Positions 8,833 to 17,430 of a stretch of 64,000 bases of DNA are shown in pieces. Under the pieces are notes generated by a model, which saw nothing but the letters and a program-made list of their open reading frames with translations, ran no database searches and was not told the origin of the DNA. Each line of letters opens with the position of its first letter. Within the stretch, counting starts at the first letter, position 1. A program made the position numbers and the translations under genes. This DNA is from Bordetella genomosp. 9 (GTDB lineage: Bacteria; Pseudomonadota; Gammaproteobacteria; Burkholderiales; Burkholderiaceae_B), in contig NZ_CP021109.1 of the NCBI RefSeq assembly GCF_002119725.1, positions 1,984,001-2,048,000 on the forward strand, read 5' to 3'.

Positions 8833-9707
8833 CGTTCGTCTCCCGAGCGGTCGATTGCGTAGCGCCCGTCAATCATCGACCGGACGTTGTTCCAGAAGCC
8901 GGACAGGACGACCATCAGCAGATGAACGGCAACGAACAGCACGAGCATGGAGGCCGTGATGAAGTGCAGCGTGCGTGCCGAGGGGCGGCCGCCGAACATG
9001 GCGGGCAGAAAGGGAAAGGCGGCATCCAGGCCTGGCGACATGGTCAGCCCCGTCAGGACCATCAGCGGCAGCAATCCCAGCGCCACCGCCAGGTAGCTGA
9101 GCTTTTGCAGCGCGTTGTACCGTTGTGCCTCGTGGCCCCGGGCGAAGCGAAGCCGGGCGTGATCGACGACTTCCCGCCACAGGTGTGCCGGCGTCAGCTG
9201 GTCGCGGTCGGGCAGGAGATCGCGGCGCAGGTGGCCGCGCGCGAATCCGTGGGCCAGGTATACCAGGCCGTTTATCACCAGCATCCATGCGAACAGAAAA
9301 TGCCAGTTTCTGCCTGCGCCAAGGTCATGATAAGAGGGAATGGTGAGCCAGGAAGGGAACGCCCGCGCCGTCATTCCGGCGTCTTCGCGCGAGACGCCGA
9401 GGAGTCCGGTGGTGTCCATGCGGATTGCGCCGATACGAAAAAAGCCGTGCAAGCCGTCTTCACGCCGCTGGGAGCCGATTTCGACGAATGCGGGATCCGC
9501 ATCGGCACCGTACTTTCCCCAGTACAGCCCCGGATGCGCATTGAAGATTTGCAGTCCGCTGAGCAACAGGACGAACAGGCAAAGCGCGTTGATCCAATGC
9601 GTGATCCGCACGGTGGCGGAATGCCGATCGATGTACCGGCGGCCAAGGGCGGGGGGCTGTGCCGTCGCGGACTGCTGCAGGTCGGGTTTGGGTTTGGGTT
9701 TGTCCAT
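8829..9707 (-). CDS. Cytochrome b561-type membrane subunit
   Basis: This 292-aa inner-membrane protein has four hydrophobic segments carrying histidines suited to two b-type haems (RITHW in the first, TLHF and AVHLLM in the last part). It should pass electrons between the quinone pool and the co-translated periplasmic molybdoenzyme. The start at 9707 is the ATG of MDKPKPKPD; longer readings run into the upstream gene. It follows the DUF5666-like gene by 56 bp and overlaps the molybdoenzyme gene by 4 bp. Confidence 0.85.
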   Translation of the reverse strand: MDKPKPKPDLQQSATAQPPALGRRYIDRHSATVRITHWINALCLFVLLLSGLQIFNAHPGLYWGKYGADADPAFVEIGSQRREDGLHGFFRIGAIRMDTTGLLGVSREDAGMTARAFPSWLTIPSYHDLGAGRNWHFLFAWMLVINGLVYLAHGFARGHLRRDLLPDRDQLTPAHLWREVVDHARLRFARGHEAQRYNALQKLSYLAVALGLLPLMVLTGLTMSPGLDAAFPFLPAMFGGRPSARTLHFITASMLVLFVAVHLLMVVLSGFWNNVRSMIDGRYAIDRSGDER

Positions 9708-9763
9708 GGAAACCTCGTGCGCCGGCCGGCCCATATGTCCGGCCGGCGATAACGAATGACCCC

Positions 9764-10399
9764 TCACATGGGGGGCACGACACCGTTCTTGCCAACCACC
9801 AGTTGACCGGCGGACAAGGCGCCGTCTGCGCTCTTCTCGGCAGGAATGAAAACGGCCGTGCCCGGCTTGACGTCGTCAGGCGTGGCGGGGGCCAGCGTCA
9901 CTACCGGCGTGCCGTTGGGAATGGAAATCTTCTTTTCCTGCCCGTGAAAGTTGACCGTCACGACGCTGCCGTTCACGGATTTGACGGCATCGCCTACCGT
10001 TGCGTTCGTCATCGTGCTGTTGGGTTTCAGGTCCCATCCATAGCTGCCTTCGCCGCGCCCCTTCAAGGCGGGCGGGAAGATAAGCACCTCCAGGGCCCCG
10101 TCGCCGCCTTCCGATCCGGGCAGGGACGCGATGCCCACGAAGTCGCCGGGTTTGATGTCGCCGATGCTGGCTTTGACGACCGCGGACGCAGTCCAACCTT
10201 CCTTGAGCGTGACCGTGACGGATGTTCCATCGCGGGCGTTCACCTGAAGCTGATTTCCGGTCAGGGCGGCAACGGTGCCGCGAACACGAGCATTCTCGGG
10301 GGACGGGCCGGCGGCGATGGCCGTGGATAGGCCGCCGAACGCCAGCACGGCGCCGGTCAGGCTGCCGATCAGGAATCGACGAGTACGGGGAATATGCAT
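9764..10399 (-). CDS. Periplasmic DUF5666-like protein
   Basis: This 211-aa protein has an N-terminal signal peptide (twin arginine at residues 7-8, hydrophobic core 10-27, AIAA cleavage region) followed by repeated small beta domains (ARVRGTVAAL..., VKSVNGSVVTVNFHG). These resemble DUF5666 domains, which have no known activity. It is the first gene of the operon with cytochrome b and the molybdoenzyme, so it may assist that complex. AGGAG precedes the ATG. A perfect 20-bp palindrome lies 37 bp upstream of the start and probably controls the operon. Confidence 0.8.
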   Translation of the reverse strand: MHIPRTRRFLIGSLTGAVLAFGGLSTAIAAGPSPENARVRGTVAALTGNQLQVNARDGTSVTVTLKEGWTASAVVKASIGDIKPGDFVGIASLPGSEGGDGALEVLIFPPALKGRGEGSYGWDLKPNSTMTNATVGDAVKSVNGSVVTVNFHGQEKKISIPNGTPVVTLAPATPDDVKPGTAVFIPAEKSADGALSAGQLVVGKNGVVPPM

Positions 10400-10435
10400 G
10401 CTGAAGCTCCTGGGCGATATGGGAGTCGCCGATCA

Positions 10436-10455
10436 CCAACCAACTAGTTGGTTGG
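10436..10455. promoter_or_regulatory. Perfect 20-bp palindrome, operon operator
   Basis: CCAACCAACTAGTTGGTTGG is perfectly palindromic and lies 37 bp upstream of the DUF5666-like gene start. A near-identical dyad (10801-10830) stands at the head of the neighbouring TetR remnant. A shared operator on a regulator and its target operon is the usual TetR arrangement. Confidence 0.75.
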
Positions 10456-10463
10456 GCGTTGAG

Positions 10464-10498
10464 AAAAAAACGGGCGCCTGGCATCAGCCCATGCGCCC
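10464..10498 (-). terminator. Intrinsic terminator after the TetR remnant
   Basis: On the minus strand a GGGCGC/GCGCCC stem with an inner GGC-TGAT-GCC hairpin is followed by G and seven T residues (A tract at 10464-10470 on the plus strand). It starts 16 bp past the remnant's stop and separates it from the downstream operon. Confidence 0.8.
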
Positions 10499-10513
10499 CC
10501 GGAAGCCGGCCGG

Positions 10514-10800
10514 TCAGGCCGATGTCAAACGTTCGATCGCCGCGCGGGAAATGCAGGCGAATGTTTCTGGGTCGTCCAGCGCCCGCGCGGTAAGCATCGC
10601 GCCGTGCACCGTCGACATAAAGGTCCGTGCCTCCACGGCGGCATCGTCGCGCAGCTTGAATTGCTTTTTCGCGCTGCCTTGCTGCGAAACCGTCGCCGGC
10701 CACGCAATCAGATCCTCGAAATAAGCGCGCACCTCGTCGGCGACCGCTTTCGGGATCATGGGCAGCTCTCCGTTGCCCGGGGCGAAAGTTCTGTGTTCAT
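10514..10800 (-). pseudogene. TetR-family regulator missing its DNA-binding half
   Basis: The frame 10514-10759 encodes 81 aa matching only the C-terminal end of a TetR regulator (RAYFEDLIAW..., then FMSTVHGAMLTARAL and AIERL). No helix-turn-helix precedes it. An ATG at 10800, directly beside a TetR-type operator, begins MNTELSPRATESCP and then stops in another frame. That peptide looks like a normal TetR N-terminus cut short. The simplest reading is an internal deletion of roughly 100 codons with a frameshift. The remaining 81-aa frame has GGAGA before its ATG at 10759 and could still be translated, but it could not bind DNA. I infer that the adjacent molybdoenzyme operon has lost its repressor. 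Confidence 0.7.
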
Positions 10801-10830
10801 GCCACCCAATCTACTAGTTGGTTGGGTGGC
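10801..10830. promoter_or_regulatory. 30-bp dyad in front of the TetR remnant
   Basis: Two 15-base arms match at 13 positions (GCCACCCAA... against ...TTGGGTGGC) around a central ACTAGT. It is the same core as the perfect palindrome at 10436-10455. It abuts the remnant's ATG at 10800, so it is probably the autoregulatory operator. Confidence 0.7.
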
Positions 10831-10888
10831 TGTCAATGCTTGCTCGTGGCCGTTTTTGCGTACCCGGCGTGAAGCCTGGGGGCCCGGC

Positions 10889-11521
10889 TCAACTCCGCCG
10901 CAGCGTTTCGATGTACGCGCAGAACATATCCGCCATGGCGTCCGCGTATGCCTCGATCTCCGCTTCGCTGCGGGGACTTTCCGAAAAACTCGCGCCGACG
11001 GCGCTGAAGGTCGTGCCGATCAGATCCGTGACCAGCGCACGCTTGGCGCCAGGTATGCCGGGCAGCAATTCCTCCATGAACCGTTCGAAGGTGCGGTCGG
11101 CGGCGGTGCGCACCTCCAGGGCTTCCGGGGCGTCGCGATAGAGCGGGGCGGCGTCGTTCAGCGCCACGCGCATCTCGGCTTCCTCGCATTCCGAACGGAT
11201 GAAGGCATGGACCAGTGTGCGCAGCCGGTCCAGCGGCGGTCGGGCGGTGTCTTCCAGTATCCGGCTCAACAATCCGGTGGTCTGCTTCCACTCGTCCGCC
11301 TGCAGACGGAACAGGATTGCCGCTTTGTTGGGGAAGTACTGATAGACGGAACCGACGCTGACGCCCGCTTTCTCGGCCACACGCGCCGTCGTGAAGCGCG
11401 CGGCTCCTTCCTTGGACAAGACCTGGGCGGCGGCTTGGAGAATTGCCGCGACAAGCTCGGTGGAGCGTGCTTGCTGGGGTTGCTTGCGCGATGCGAGCGG
11501 GGGGCGGCGGCGAAGGCTCAT
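10889..11521 (-). CDS. TetR/AcrR-family regulator
   Basis: This 210-aa protein has a clear TetR helix-turn-helix near residues 20-65 (FTTARVAEKAGVSVGSVYQY) and a helical C-terminal domain. The ATG at 11521 (MSLRRRPP) gives a normal N-terminus; longer in-frame readings use weak starts without a ribosome site. It is divergent from the O-methyltransferase gene at 11888 with a 366-bp gap containing repeated AACGCGAAT elements, possibly its binding sites. The ligand is unknown. Confidence 0.83.
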   Translation of the reverse strand: MSLRRRPPLASRKQPQQARSTELVAAILQAAAQVLSKEGAARFTTARVAEKAGVSVGSVYQYFPNKAAILFRLQADEWKQTTGLLSRILEDTARPPLDRLRTLVHAFIRSECEEAEMRVALNDAAPLYRDAPEALEVRTAADRTFERFMEELLPGIPGAKRALVTDLIGTTFSAVGASFSESPRSEAEIEAYADAMADMFCAYIETLRRS

Positions 11522-11887
11522 GACGGCGCGTTCCAGGGCAAGAGCGGTTGGAAAGGCGGTGGTTATCGCGTCCATAACGCGATGGATGGTTCGCATCTTA
11601 TCGTGGGGCGGATTGCCTTCCCAATCTGCCAATTGCGAGCCTTCCTGAGCGCAAATGCGAACATCCGCCGCCAGAGGAAGCGCCGCGCGAACCGTGCGTT
11701 ACCCGAACGGCCGTGCTTTCTCTGGGGATTTCGATGCACGCCCAAATCGGTGCGCGCATGCGCAAACGCGAATGCCAATGCGAATAGAAAACGCGAATGA
11801 TCGATCGTATTCTTTTTTGAACGCGAATGATGCTTCGCGTTTCCCAACACGCCGTGCCGGCGCGTTCAACGACCATCGGATTTCTTC
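11522..11887. other. Divergent gap between TetR and methyltransferase genes
   Basis: I see no gene in these 366 bp. There is an inverted repeat ATCGCG-N7-CGCGAT at 11565-11583 close to the TetR start, and an AT-richer stretch with direct and inverted GCGAA repeats from 11764 to 11841. Confidence 0.5.
11766..11841. repeat. Clustered GCGAAT direct repeats plus inverted repeat
   Basis: GCGAAT begins at 11768, 11780, 11793 and 11823; three copies share the longer ACGCGAATG. The last copy also forms an inverted repeat, AACGCGAA (11820-11827) with TTCGCGTT (11834-11841) and a 6-bp spacer. The array lies 47-120 bp upstream of the methyltransferase start, a place expected for regulator binding. Confidence 0.6.
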
Positions 11888-12547
11888 ATGACCACGACAC
11901 TGACCACCGCGCCATTGGCGCCCCTGCTGGACCGCCTGTTCGAACAGGCCGAGGCCGCCACGGGCGCCTCGTTCGCCGACATCTCCGAAAAGGAGTTGCA
12001 GCGGCTGATGCGCAGCAAGACCGAATATCTGGATTTCTACGGGCGGCTGAAGGATCTGTGGCTGCCGGTATCCCGTGAAACCGGCAAGCTGCTTTATGTG
12101 CTGGCGCGCAGTAGCGGCGCTCGCAATATCGTCGAATTCGGCACGTCGTTCGGCATTTCCACATTGCACCTGGCCGCGGCGGTGCGCGACAACGGCGGCG
12201 GCCGCGTGATCGGCAGCGAATTCGAGCCTTCCAAGGTGGCGCAAGCGCGCCGCCATCTTGCCGAAGGCGGCCTGGCCGACCTCGTCGACATCCGGCAGGG
12301 CGACGCGCTAGAGACCTTGGGCCGCGACCTGCCCGATACGATCGACCTGCTGTTGCTGGACGGAGCGAAATCGCTTTATGGCGACATTCTGGATCTGGTT
12401 GAAAGCCGCCTGCGGCCCGGCGCGCTGATCGTCGCGGACAACGCCGATTACAGTCCCGACTATGTCGCGCGGGTGCGCGAACCGGGCGGCGGCTACCTGT
12501 CCCTGCCGTGCGCCGGCCACGTCGAACTTTCGATGCGGCTTGGCTGA
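11888..12547 (+). CDS. SAM-dependent O-methyltransferase
   Basis: This 219-aa cytoplasmic enzyme has a class I methyltransferase fold. The SAM loop is at VEFGTSFGIST (about residues 82-92), the acidic residue that holds the SAM ribose follows in the next strand (IGSEFEPSK), and DLLLLDGAK marks the later acidic strand. It resembles catechol- or caffeoyl-CoA-type O-methyltransferases of similar length. It is divergent from a TetR gene and converges with another TetR gene (37 bp between stops). No strong ribosome site precedes the ATG. Confidence 0.82.
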   Translation: MTTTLTTAPLAPLLDRLFEQAEAATGASFADISEKELQRLMRSKTEYLDFYGRLKDLWLPVSRETGKLLYVLARSSGARNIVEFGTSFGISTLHLAAAVRDNGGGRVIGSEFEPSKVAQARRHLAEGGLADLVDIRQGDALETLGRDLPDTIDLLLLDGAKSLYGDILDLVESRLRPGALIVADNADYSPDYVARVREPGGGYLSLPCAGHVELSMRLG

Positions 12548-12584
12548 CGCGGCGTAGCGGCAAGGCGCGGTGTCCGACCCGCTC

Positions 12585-13247
12585 CTACCGCCGCGCCGGC
12601 CCGGTTCCTTGCCTTGAACGTGTTTGGCGGCCCGGGGTGGCCGCCCCCTCGAGGAATAGTTTCGTGATCGCTCTGAACTCCGCCGCCAGGGAGATTCCCG
12701 GTTCGTTCAGCCACCGCAGAAGGGCGCCCAGGTAAAGGTGATGGAAGCAGGCGGCAAGCTGGTCTGCCGACAGCGTCTTGCTCAGCTCACCGGCCTGCTG
12801 GCCCGCGGCGATCAAATGCCGCCATGCCACGGCGATATCGCCGGCCTGCTCATTGCGCACTGTGGCATCGTCATTACCCATGCCCAGGAAGCGGTGTTTC
12901 AGGTAAGCGGCCAGGTAGGCGGGATGGGCCTGGCACCATGCCGCCGAGGCGTCGAGTATGCATGCGACCCGGGATTGGAAGCTGCGGCGCCTGGCGACGT
13001 CCTTTTGCAGGCCGGCCAGGTCGCGCTGAAGCTGCCCGTCCATCCAGTACGCCAGCAGGGCTTCCTTGGTGGGGAAGTGGTTGTACAGCGTGCGCTTGGC
13101 GACATCGGCCTGCCGGGCGATCTGCTCCATGGTAACGGCGTCGTAGCCGTACTGCTCGAACAGGCGGGCTCCGGTTTGCGACAAGTGCAGAAGCATCTGC
13201 AGGCGCTTGCGCACCCTGCGTCCCGGGTCATCGGCCACGGCCTCCAT
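12585..13247 (-). CDS. TetR/AcrR-family regulator
   Basis: This 220-aa regulator has a TetR helix-turn-helix near residues 32-75 (VTMEQIARQADVAKRTLYNH), a helical ligand domain and a basic tail. AAGAGG lies about 8 bp before the ATG at 13247, and an ATG 30 bp further up lacks such a site. It is divergent from the glycosyltransferase gene at 13357. A perfect 17-bp palindrome sits 36 bp upstream of its start and probably governs both genes. Confidence 0.86.
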   Translation of the reverse strand: MEAVADDPGRRVRKRLQMLLHLSQTGARLFEQYGYDAVTMEQIARQADVAKRTLYNHFPTKEALLAYWMDGQLQRDLAGLQKDVARRRSFQSRVACILDASAAWCQAHPAYLAAYLKHRFLGMGNDDATVRNEQAGDIAVAWRHLIAAGQQAGELSKTLSADQLAACFHHLYLGALLRWLNEPGISLAAEFRAITKLFLEGAATPGRQTRSRQGTGPARR

Positions 13248-13282
13248 CGCTGCCTCTTTTCCTGATATGCACGGCATGCAAT

Positions 13283-13299
13283 AGTATACGTCGTATACT
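13283..13299. promoter_or_regulatory. Perfect palindrome between TetR and glycosyltransferase
   Basis: AGTATACGTCGTATACT is palindromic apart from its central base. It lies in the AT-rich part of a 109-bp divergent gap, between the starts of the regulator and the glycosyltransferase, as expected of a TetR operator. Confidence 0.75.
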
Positions 13300-13356
13300 T
13301 TTTATCCGTGCATTCTTCCTGCGCGCCGCGTCCAGGCGCCGGATCAGGGGCTGACG

Positions 13357-14631
13357 ATGAAAGTCCTCGTTGTGACGTATGGAACGGAAGGGGATACCCG
13401 TCCGCTGGCGGCGCTGTGCCGCGCGCTCATCGATGCCGGCCATGAAGCGCGCTTGCTGGCGGATCGTTCCACATTGGGGTCCGCGCTATCGTTGGGCGTT
13501 CCGGCGCAGGCCCTGTCCGGGGATATCCGGGCGGCATTGATGCCGGGCGCGGTGCTGTCGTCCGCTGTGCGGCGCAAGGCCGGGTTCAACAGCACCAACA
13601 AGGCGCTTGCCTGGATCGCCAACTCGCACACGCACGCATGGATGCGCGAAACGATGGAGGCATCGGAGGGATGCGGCCTGCTGATCCTCTCGGGACTGGC
13701 GGCTTTCGTCGGCTTATCCGTAGCCGAGTATCGCGGCATCGCGGCCATAGGCGCCGGATTTATTCCGATCAATCCGACGGCGGCGTTCGCATCGCCGTTT
13801 TTGCCGCCCGATAAGGTGCCGCGCTGGTTGAATCGTGCAAGCCATCGTTTCGTGAACAACACCCTGTGGCGCGCCTTTCGCAAGGCCACCAATGCTGCGC
13901 GCGCCGATGTGTGCGGCTTGCCGCCGCGGCGCACGGTGTGGACGGACCATCCCATGCTGTATGGCGTATCGCCCAGTCTGGTGCCGCAACCGGAGGACTG
14001 GCCCGCGAACGCGCTCGTGTGCGGGCAGTGGAAAACGGCCAACCCTGAATGGACGCCTCCCCCTGCGCTGGAAGCGTTCGTGGCGCAGGGCGAGCCGCCC
14101 GTGTACATCGGTTTCGGCAGCATGGCGGGTTTCGACCCGCGCGGTATGGCGTCCCAGCTTGCCGCGGGCGCGGCCGGGCGGCGGGTCGTTTTCTATCCGG
14201 GGTGGAGCGGCATCGACGCGTCCATGTTGCCGGACAATTTCTTTTTCCTGGGCGACACGCCGCATCATTGGCTGTTCCCGCGCATGTCGCTCGTCGTGCA
14301 CCATGGCGGCGCGGGGACCACGCATTCCGCCGCCGGCGCCGGTGTGCCATCCGTTGTCGTGCCGTTTGCCGCCGACCAGTTCTTCTGGGCCGACCGGCTC
14401 CGTCGCCTGGGCGTCGCCGCGCCCGCCGTCATGGGCGCGCGCATGCGCGGGGCGGACCTGGCGCGGGCCATCGCTTTTGCCGAGCGTGACGAGGTCAGGC
14501 AGCGCGCCGGCGCGCTGGGGCGGCGGATGGCCGAGGAAGACGGCTTGCGAAACGCCTTGGCGGCGATCGAGCGGTTGTCAGCGGGCAGGCGGGCTGGCGC
14601 CTGCGGTCGTTCGCCCCGGCCGGCCAATTGA
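13357..14631 (+). CDS. UDP-glycosyltransferase (GT1, sterol/macrolide type)
   Basis: This 424-aa enzyme of the GT1/GT-B fold should transfer a sugar from an activated donor to a small lipophilic acceptor. The N-terminal acceptor domain opens with KVLVVTYGTEGDTRP, common to sterol and antibiotic glycosyltransferases. The donor-binding signature is HHGGAGTTHSAAGAGVP followed by PFAADQFFWADR (about residues 309-347). The divergent TetR suggests induction by the acceptor, which would fit detoxification by glycosylation; that is inference. AGGGG lies 6 bp before the ATG. Confidence 0.86.
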   Translation: MKVLVVTYGTEGDTRPLAALCRALIDAGHEARLLADRSTLGSALSLGVPAQALSGDIRAALMPGAVLSSAVRRKAGFNSTNKALAWIANSHTHAWMRETMEASEGCGLLILSGLAAFVGLSVAEYRGIAAIGAGFIPINPTAAFASPFLPPDKVPRWLNRASHRFVNNTLWRAFRKATNAARADVCGLPPRRTVWTDHPMLYGVSPSLVPQPEDWPANALVCGQWKTANPEWTPPPALEAFVAQGEPPVYIGFGSMAGFDPRGMASQLAAGAAGRRVVFYPGWSGIDASMLPDNFFFLGDTPHHWLFPRMSLVVHHGGAGTTHSAAGAGVPSVVVPFAADQFFWADRLRRLGVAAPAVMGARMRGADLARAIAFAERDEVRQRAGALGRRMAEEDGLRNALAAIERLSAGRRAGACGRSPRPAN

Positions 14632-14672
14632 GCGGGGCGGCGCCGCGGCCGCGCCGGATCACCGCTGCGGGT

Positions 14673-15362
14673 CTATTGCCTCGCGCCCGCCAGCCGCTTC
14701 AACAGAAGCTGCGCGGCGGGGGCCGATGAGGCCGGGTTCTGCCCCGTGATCAGCAGGCCGTCTTCGACCACATAGGGCCCCCAGTCGGGCCCGCGCGAGA
14801 ACTCGCCGCCCTTGGCCTTCAGCTCGTCCTCGACCAGGAAGGGAACGACATCGGTGAGTTGGACGGCGGCTTCCTCCGAATTGGTGAAGCCGGTGACCTT
14901 TTTGCCTGACACCAGCGGGCGGCCGTCGGGCGCCTTCACATGCCGCAGCGCGCCCGGCGCATGGCACACCAAAGCAACCGGTTTACCTGCCGCCACGAAG
15001 GATTCGATCAGGGCGATCGAGTGCCTGTCTTCGGCCAGATCCCAGAGCGGGCCGTGGCCGCCCGGGTAAAACACCGTATCGAAGTCGTCTTGCGCCAGGC
15101 TGTCCAACCGGACCGTGGCGGCCAGTTGCGTCTTGGCCTGCGCATCGGCATCGAAGCGGCGCGTTGCTTCGGTCTGCGAGTCCGGTTCGCTGCTTTTCGG
15201 ATCGAGCGGCGGCTGGCCGCCCTTGGGCGACGCAAGGACGATGTCGGCGCCGGCGTCCTTGAACGCATAGTAGGGCGCGGCCAGCTCCTCCAGCCAGAAA
15301 CCGGTTTTGCGGCCGGTATTGCCGAGCTGGTCGTGAGAGGTCAAAACCATAAGGATTTTCAT
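14673..15362 (-). CDS. DJ-1/PfpI-family protein (Hsp31-like)
   Basis: This 229-aa protein has a class I glutamine-amidotransferase-like fold. The nucleophile elbow VCHAPGAL places the cysteine at 133 followed by His134, and YPGGHGPLWDL (99-109) forms the oxyanion region. Relatives are glyoxalase III or deglycase-like stress proteins (Hsp31 type). A GGAGGACC site precedes the ATG at 15362, so longer readings were rejected. It is transcribed alone and converges with the glycosyltransferase gene. Confidence 0.88.
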   Translation of the reverse strand: MKILMVLTSHDQLGNTGRKTGFWLEELAAPYYAFKDAGADIVLASPKGGQPPLDPKSSEPDSQTEATRRFDADAQAKTQLAATVRLDSLAQDDFDTVFYPGGHGPLWDLAEDRHSIALIESFVAAGKPVALVCHAPGALRHVKAPDGRPLVSGKKVTGFTNSEEAAVQLTDVVPFLVEDELKAKGGEFSRGPDWGPYVVEDGLLITGQNPASSAPAAQLLLKRLAGARQ

Positions 15363-15774
15363 GCTGGTCCTCCGGGAGTTGCGTTGACGATGTTGGGCGA
15401 TGCGGTCGCGACGGAAGGCCCGCATGTTTGGGTCCCGGACCGGGAAGCGGACGCCGGCTGGACGCACCTTGCATGCTTCTGTATCATGTTGCGCCGCAGC
15501 AGGCGGCCGGCCTGCGTCATCTCCCTCCTCGGACCCACACCCATGTAGCGTTTCGCGAACCGCCCACCGTCATCGCATATCGACCGACCGGGGTTCGCGG
15601 ATCCGCCGCGCCGTCGCCGGGCCCGCCTGGCGCGACGCACAGGTCCTTTTCGTTTCCATGCTTACCGCCGCAGCGGCGTGGCCGTCCATTCAGGACGCGT
15701 GCCACCGCCCGCACGACCCGCAAGCGCACGGCGCCTTCGGTCGCCCACCGTTTTGATTCTTCTTTGACATACCC
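15363..15774. other. Divergent gap between DJ-1/PfpI and SulP genes
   Basis: This 412-bp stretch holds no gene I can support. It contains GC-rich hairpins, for example GCAGGC-N5-GCCTGC at 15499-15515, without a T tract. It presumably holds both promoters. Confidence 0.4.
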
Positions 15775-17256
15775 ATGCAGACGCATTCCTTACGGGACGA
15801 ATGGTTCTCCAACGTCCGCGCCGACATTCTGGCCGGCATCGTAGTCGCCCTGGCCCTGATCCCCGAGGCGCTGGCTTTTTCCATCATCGCGGGTGTCGAC
15901 CCGCAAGTCGGCCTTTACGCTGCCTTCAGTATTGCCGTGGTGTCCGCCATCGCCGGCGGCCGTCCCGGCATGATCTCCGCGGCCACGGGCGCGGTGGCGC
16001 TGGTCATCGCCTCGCTGGTCAAAAGCCATGGCGTCGAGTACATCCTGGCCGCCGGAATCCTGGCGGGCGTGCTGCAGATCGGCGCCGGCTTGCTGAAGCT
16101 GGGCGCGCTGATGCGTTTCGTGTCCCGTTCGGTGATGACCGGATTCGTCAATGCGTTGGCGATCCTGATCTTTCTTGCGCAACTGCCGCAGCTGCGGAAT
16201 GTGCCCATGTACGTGTATGTCATGGTTGCCGCCGGGCTTGCCATCATCTATCTGTTGCCGCGGTTGACCAAGGCCGTGCCGTCCCCGTTGATCTGCATCG
16301 TCGTGCTGACGGCCATCTCCATGGTCCTGCATCTGGACCTTCGGACGGTTGGCGACATGGGCGTCTTCCCCGACCGGCTGCCGGCCATCGCGCTGCCGCA
16401 AGTGCCGTTTTCCCTGGAGACGCTGAAGATCATCTTTCCCTATTCGGTGGCGATCGCCGTGGTGGGCCTGCTCGAATCGCTGATGACGGCGGCCATCGTG
16501 GACGATTTCACCGATACGTCCAGCGACAAGAACCGGGAATGCCGGGGACAGGGCATCGCCAATATCGTTGCCGGTCTCCTGGGCGGCATGCCGGGCTGCG
16601 CGATGATCGGCCAGACGGTGATCAACATCAAGTCCGGCGGCCGCGGACGCCTGTCCACCTTCGTGGCGGGCGCCTTCCTGCTGGTGCTCGTCGTCTTTCT
16701 AGGCCCCTGGGTGCGGCAGATCCCGATGGCCGCACTGGTGGCGGTGATGATCATGGTGTCGATCAGCACGTTCGACTGGCGCTCGATCCGCAATCTGCGC
16801 ACGCACCCCAAAAGCTCCTCCGTGGTCATGCTGGCGACCGTGGCGGTGGTGGTCGCGACCGGCAACCTGGCGATCGGCGTCCTGGTGGGCGTCCTGCTCA
16901 GCGCGCTGTTCTTCACATCGAAGATCCGACAGGTCCTTGCCGTGGAGTCTTTCCTCGACGAAAACGGCGGGCGCCGCTACGTCGTACGCGGGCAGGTGTT
17001 CTTCGCTTCCTCGGAAGCCCTGGTCAACGAGTTCGACTTCAAGGAGGCCGTGCCGCGCGTGCATCTGGACTTGTCGCATGCCCATTTCTGGGACATCACG
17101 GCGATCAACGCGCTGGATCGCATCGTTCACAAGTTCCGCCGCAACGGCGTGCAGGTGGAGGTCAGCGGCCTGAACCGCGCCAGCGCGACCATGATCGAGA
17201 AGTACGGCACGCACGACAAGCCACAGGGCGCGGCGGCGCTGGATACCTCCCACTAG
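15775..17256 (+). CDS. SulP-family anion transporter with STAS domain
   Basis: This 493-aa inner-membrane protein of the SLC26/SulP family moves sulfate, bicarbonate or organic anions. The N-terminal part has the family signature [19 protein letters not shown] followed by VGLYAAF and further membrane segments to about residue 385. A cytoplasmic STAS domain follows (about 400-480, [19 protein letters not shown]). It carries [19 protein letters not shown], a conserved loop. Its size is close to the short BicA-like branch, so sulfate is not certain. No strong ribosome site is visible. Confidence 0.9.
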   Translation: MQTHSLRDEWFSNVRADILAGIVVALALIPEALAFSIIAGVDPQVGLYAAFSIAVVSAIAGGRPGMISAATGAVALVIASLVKSHGVEYILAAGILAGVLQIGAGLLKLGALMRFVSRSVMTGFVNALAILIFLAQLPQLRNVPMYVYVMVAAGLAIIYLLPRLTKAVPSPLICIVVLTAISMVLHLDLRTVGDMGVFPDRLPAIALPQVPFSLETLKIIFPYSVAIAVVGLLESLMTAAIVDDFTDTSSDKNRECRGQGIANIVAGLLGGMPGCAMIGQTVINIKSGGRGRLSTFVAGAFLLVLVVFLGPWVRQIPMAALVAVMIMVSISTFDWRSIRNLRTHPKSSSVVMLATVAVVVATGNLAIGVLVGVLLSALFFTSKIRQVLAVESFLDENGGRRYVVRGQVFFASSEALVNEFDFKEAVPRVHLDLSHAHFWDITAINALDRIVHKFRRNGVQVEVSGLNRASATMIEKYGTHDKPQGAAALDTSH

Positions 17257-17430
17257 GGCCTGTCTGCGCACTCATGCCGGGCTCCTTCTGGCGTTGACGG
17301 GCCCGGGGCACGAAAGGGCGGGGAAAGCGCCAGGTGCGGCAAAAGCGCGGTTTTCCCGCGCGAGCACGGCCAAAAACGCGGCCGTGCGGCGATGGGGGCG
17401 GGCCATACTTCGGATTTTTTCCCGTCCGCC

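Noticed and set aside
10604..11800. A 398-codon plus-strand frame across the TetR genes
   Set aside because: It is antisense to a clear TetR helix-turn-helix protein and has no recognisable motif or ribosome site.
17365..17386. Hairpin CACGGCC-N8-GGCCGTG after the SulP gene as a terminator
   Set aside because: There is no T tract and it lies over 100 bp past the stop, so it was not called.
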